DNA from: Casuarina equisetifolia
Taxonomy: Eukaryota > Streptophyta > Magnoliopsida > Fagales > Casuarinaceae
Length of the DNA: 64,000 nt
NCBI GenBank assembly: GCA_028551475.1
Contig: CM052356.1
Span: 30,717,884 to 30,781,883, forward strand
Direction of reading: 5' to 3'
The notes beneath the pieces are model-generated. The model searched no databases. It was given only the letters and a program-made list of their open reading frames with translations, and had not been told where the DNA came from. Numbering within the stretch: position 1 is the first letter of the stretch; the number at the start of each line of letters is the position of its first letter. Positions 61,601 to 64,000 of the stretch are shown here, one piece after another. The position numbers were made by a program, and so were the translations under genes.

Positions 61601-64000
61601 ATTTTCTTTTTGGCTGTAATAATCTATTCCATCATTCAAGCTGCAAAATTCCACAAAACCAACAATTAAAACCTTGATCCCACAACAGCATAATCATCTT
61701 GGTAAAATAAAATGTATACTCTATGTATGTTCATATATACCGTATGTAATATGGATCACTTGCATGGGAGGGGAAAGGATATAAAGCAGGCACAAATGAT
61801 CCATTCAAAACAAGAACATTTACACTGTAGTCCATGGAAACTTAAAACATAAACTGATCAATAGCTACAGATCATCAAACAAAACACACCACATTCCACC
61901 TTATCTCATGAAATCTAGTGCTTCATTCAAAAATCCTTCCCAGTACAAACCCTTTGCATCACGTTTTTCTTGTTATTTTCAGTTTTTTTTATCTCTTTTT
62001 AAAGTTATCAGTGGCTTTCATTCATTAAAACAAGCACAGACAGTGGAACAACATGAGTGCAACAAAGAAACGTTGAGACTAAGGCTTGATTGAGGAAAGG
62101 GTATCTGTGGAATGGCTATGACAGTTACAATCATGATAATAATCCTTACGTTAAAGAAAGACAAGATGGTGGTACTATCATTTTTTTTTTTCAAACAGAA
62201 ACTCCAGTTTAAGTTACAATTTCATATAGATACCAAGATTGAGCCTTCAAACATTTACAGGTATTTGACTGCGTGAGAACTGATGAGAACAAAACGCAGT
62301 GAATGAACAACTTCTAGAAATTAGTCAAAAAGTTGCTTGTGTAAATTTGCTCAAATGCACAATCCTTGTATGAATGTCATATTATTACTTCATTGTCTTT
62401 CATTCTGAAGACATCAACTGCCTGATAGAAGGATAAAAAATGCTGCTATTTAAGATTCTTTCAGACATTATGACAAGATTTTATCAAGGCCAAGTTGACG
62501 GCATATCTGGAATTTAATTTCATCGAACCATGATTGTATGACCTATCTGGCAAAGAAATGAAATAGGAAATGGCAACATATTGTGTTCAGACCTAAAAAC
62601 GAAACAGGTGAAGGGGGACTTTCTCCTTTCCATTAGTAAGTAACAAATATACCCAGTGTCTCTTAGAAAAACTGAGATGCTATTTGAGCCATAGCTCATT
62701 AACCAAATAGATACGGTGCTGCTGATTGTTTAAAAAATACAAGTGTGAACCACATAAGTTATCAAGTATGTGATCAAAATAGATGATGAGATGGAAACCT
62801 GGGAAACATAACCCAAAAAAAAAAAAAAAAGAGGAGCTGAAATTGCAGGTCATCCCAAGTTAAAATGAAATTTTGACTATTAAAGGTATTAAGTGTGCAT
62901 CAACTGTAATAGGATAATCAATACATTTTCAAATAGCTCTCACATCATCAGCTGTACGCCAATACAGCATAATAGCTCAAACAACGTTAATGAAAATAGT
63001 CATCTTTCTAACAGTTTACAAAGCATAAACTGCGTCGCTTGATCACGATATTTCCCTCAGCACATGAGAAGACCATTTTTATCCGTCAGTTATGCATTCC
63101 TATCATTGCCAATGGTGCTCCACTGTACCCAAATAATTTGCAGTCTAACACTGTCTAGCCCTGAAACTCCCATAATCTGAACCACCAATGCAGCAGTATC
63201 CAATGCCATTTAACTCCTCATAAGAGAGCTGATCAGCATGCTGCAATAATATCACAAACAAGCAGTTGAACTTGTCCTATAACCTGTTTCCAAGCTTCAG
63301 TATCCCTCCATCATTTTCAAGAAAGTATAAGTGTTGGAAATATGAAGGCTACTGCTTCTATGTTAAAATTTTAAGGCCTTCATTACTCTGAAGATATTTA
63401 ATGGCATTAGTTATTGTAAATACATGATAACATCATGCAAAATGAAATAAAGTATCAATGCTGCATAGACTGCTAGAGACAAGATACATTTCTGTGTGGG
63501 AGGATGAAGGAAAATTAACTAGTTGGCATTTCAAAAATGTAAGACTATCATACATCATGGACTTGAAAATAAAGGGAAACCACATGAAGCTGCAAATAAG
63601 CTTTTGAGACGATCATTGTAAGAAAAGAAGAGGATATCCAAATTTATTCAAGTTCAATCTAAGAAATATTTTTAAGCAATAAGTCAAATTTCGCTGCATA
63701 AGGTAACATTTTCGTCCTACATACATATTTGGCATAAATGTGCACAAACACCCAGCACGTGCCTGTGTAAAGCATTGAAATTTAACATTGATGTATTTAT
63801 ATGTGCACATATCAATGTTACCATCTGCACATATCAATGTTCCCATCAAACCTGCCATAGGCACACCAGTATATGCTTTCATGCAGAATATTCATAACAC
63901 TGACAAGATATCAACAGACACATATTTACATATACATACAATAGTCTCATTAAAATCCGCTATCCAAGCCTCATTAAAATCTTTTAAATTATGTTACTGA
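55652..64000 (-). other. Very long symplekin intron (at least 8.3 kb), no exon found
   Basis: The exon at 55651 is preceded on minus by a normal acceptor (TTTTGCCAG). I searched the rest of the window on minus for N-terminal symplekin peptides and found none, so the next exon upstream probably lies past the right edge. The DNA is AT-rich with many short frames in no consistent phase. Parts of 57480-60500 look like decayed sequence with CAAC/CCACC-rich tracts, origin unknown. Poly-A runs occur at 57254-57267 and 62815-62830. If one small exon escaped me, this is two or more introns. Confidence 0.6.
63804..63847. repeat. Short tandem repeat, two copies of 22 bases
   Basis: Two adjacent copies of TGCACATATCAATGTT followed by MCCATC (M is A in the first, C in the second), differing at one base, inside the long symplekin intron. 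Confidence 0.85.

Noticed and set aside
1-64000. CRISPR arrays, bacterial-style operons, rRNA genes, and conserved microRNA sequences I know (miR156, 160, 164, 166-172, 390, 396, 399)
   Set aside because: None seen. The only regularly spaced repeats are microsatellites, one two-copy 22-base tandem repeat and the retrotransposon leader tract.

Overview
The window is nuclear DNA from a flowering plant. The evidence is GT-AG introns, plant-specific gene families (a SUT4-type sucrose carrier, a DTX/MATE carrier, a GT43 xylan enzyme, a plant-type symplekin), an AT-rich background with GC-richer first exons, and a Copia retrotransposon. Two long introns (about 5 kb in the sucrose carrier, at least 8.3 kb in symplekin) point to a genome tolerant of long introns, such as an early-diverging eudicot or a magnoliid. 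The species guess is inference only.

Layout. 348-8933 (-): a dead leucine-rich-repeat receptor gene of the RLK7/HAIKU2 type. It is split by a Copia element (1084-7951, +) with a 5-base target duplication and has no transmembrane or kinase part. 9000-13400: AT-rich intergenic DNA with short GC-richer islands. 13897-21595 (+): an intact five-exon sucrose transporter of the SUT4 type, 498 residues. 24928-26675 (+): an intact two-exon MATE (DETOXIFICATION) carrier, 522 residues. 26676-39300: about 12.6 kb without a convincing gene, containing a light-promoter-like G-box/I-box cluster near 31.4 kb and a 16-base poly-C run. 39599-41909 (+): an intact three-exon GT43 glycosyltransferase of the IRX9H/IRX9-LIKE type, 399 residues, with three minimal upstream ORFs just before its start. 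43933-55651 (-): the last 22 exons (1,083 residues) of symplekin/ESP4, convergent with the GT43 gene. 55652-64000: DNA in which I find no exon. It is best read as one very long intron of symplekin, whose N-terminal exons lie beyond the right edge.

The four live genes are unrelated housekeeping or metabolic genes: vacuolar sucrose release, small-molecule efflux, xylan backbone synthesis, and mRNA 3'-end processing. They do not form a cluster with a joint function. I rebuilt all exon boundaries by hand from GT-AG sites, reading-frame continuity and remembered family sequences.

The most interesting signals are: the receptor gene with a precise retrotransposon insertion and premature stops that are mostly TAG, two of them at positions where the family has glutamine; a run of 19 consecutive frame-neutral exons in symplekin; a perfect ACGT-bearing inverted repeat upstream of SUT4; the uORF cluster of the GT43 gene; and a diverged duplication in SUT4 intron 4. 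I found no evidence for a wholly new biological system.
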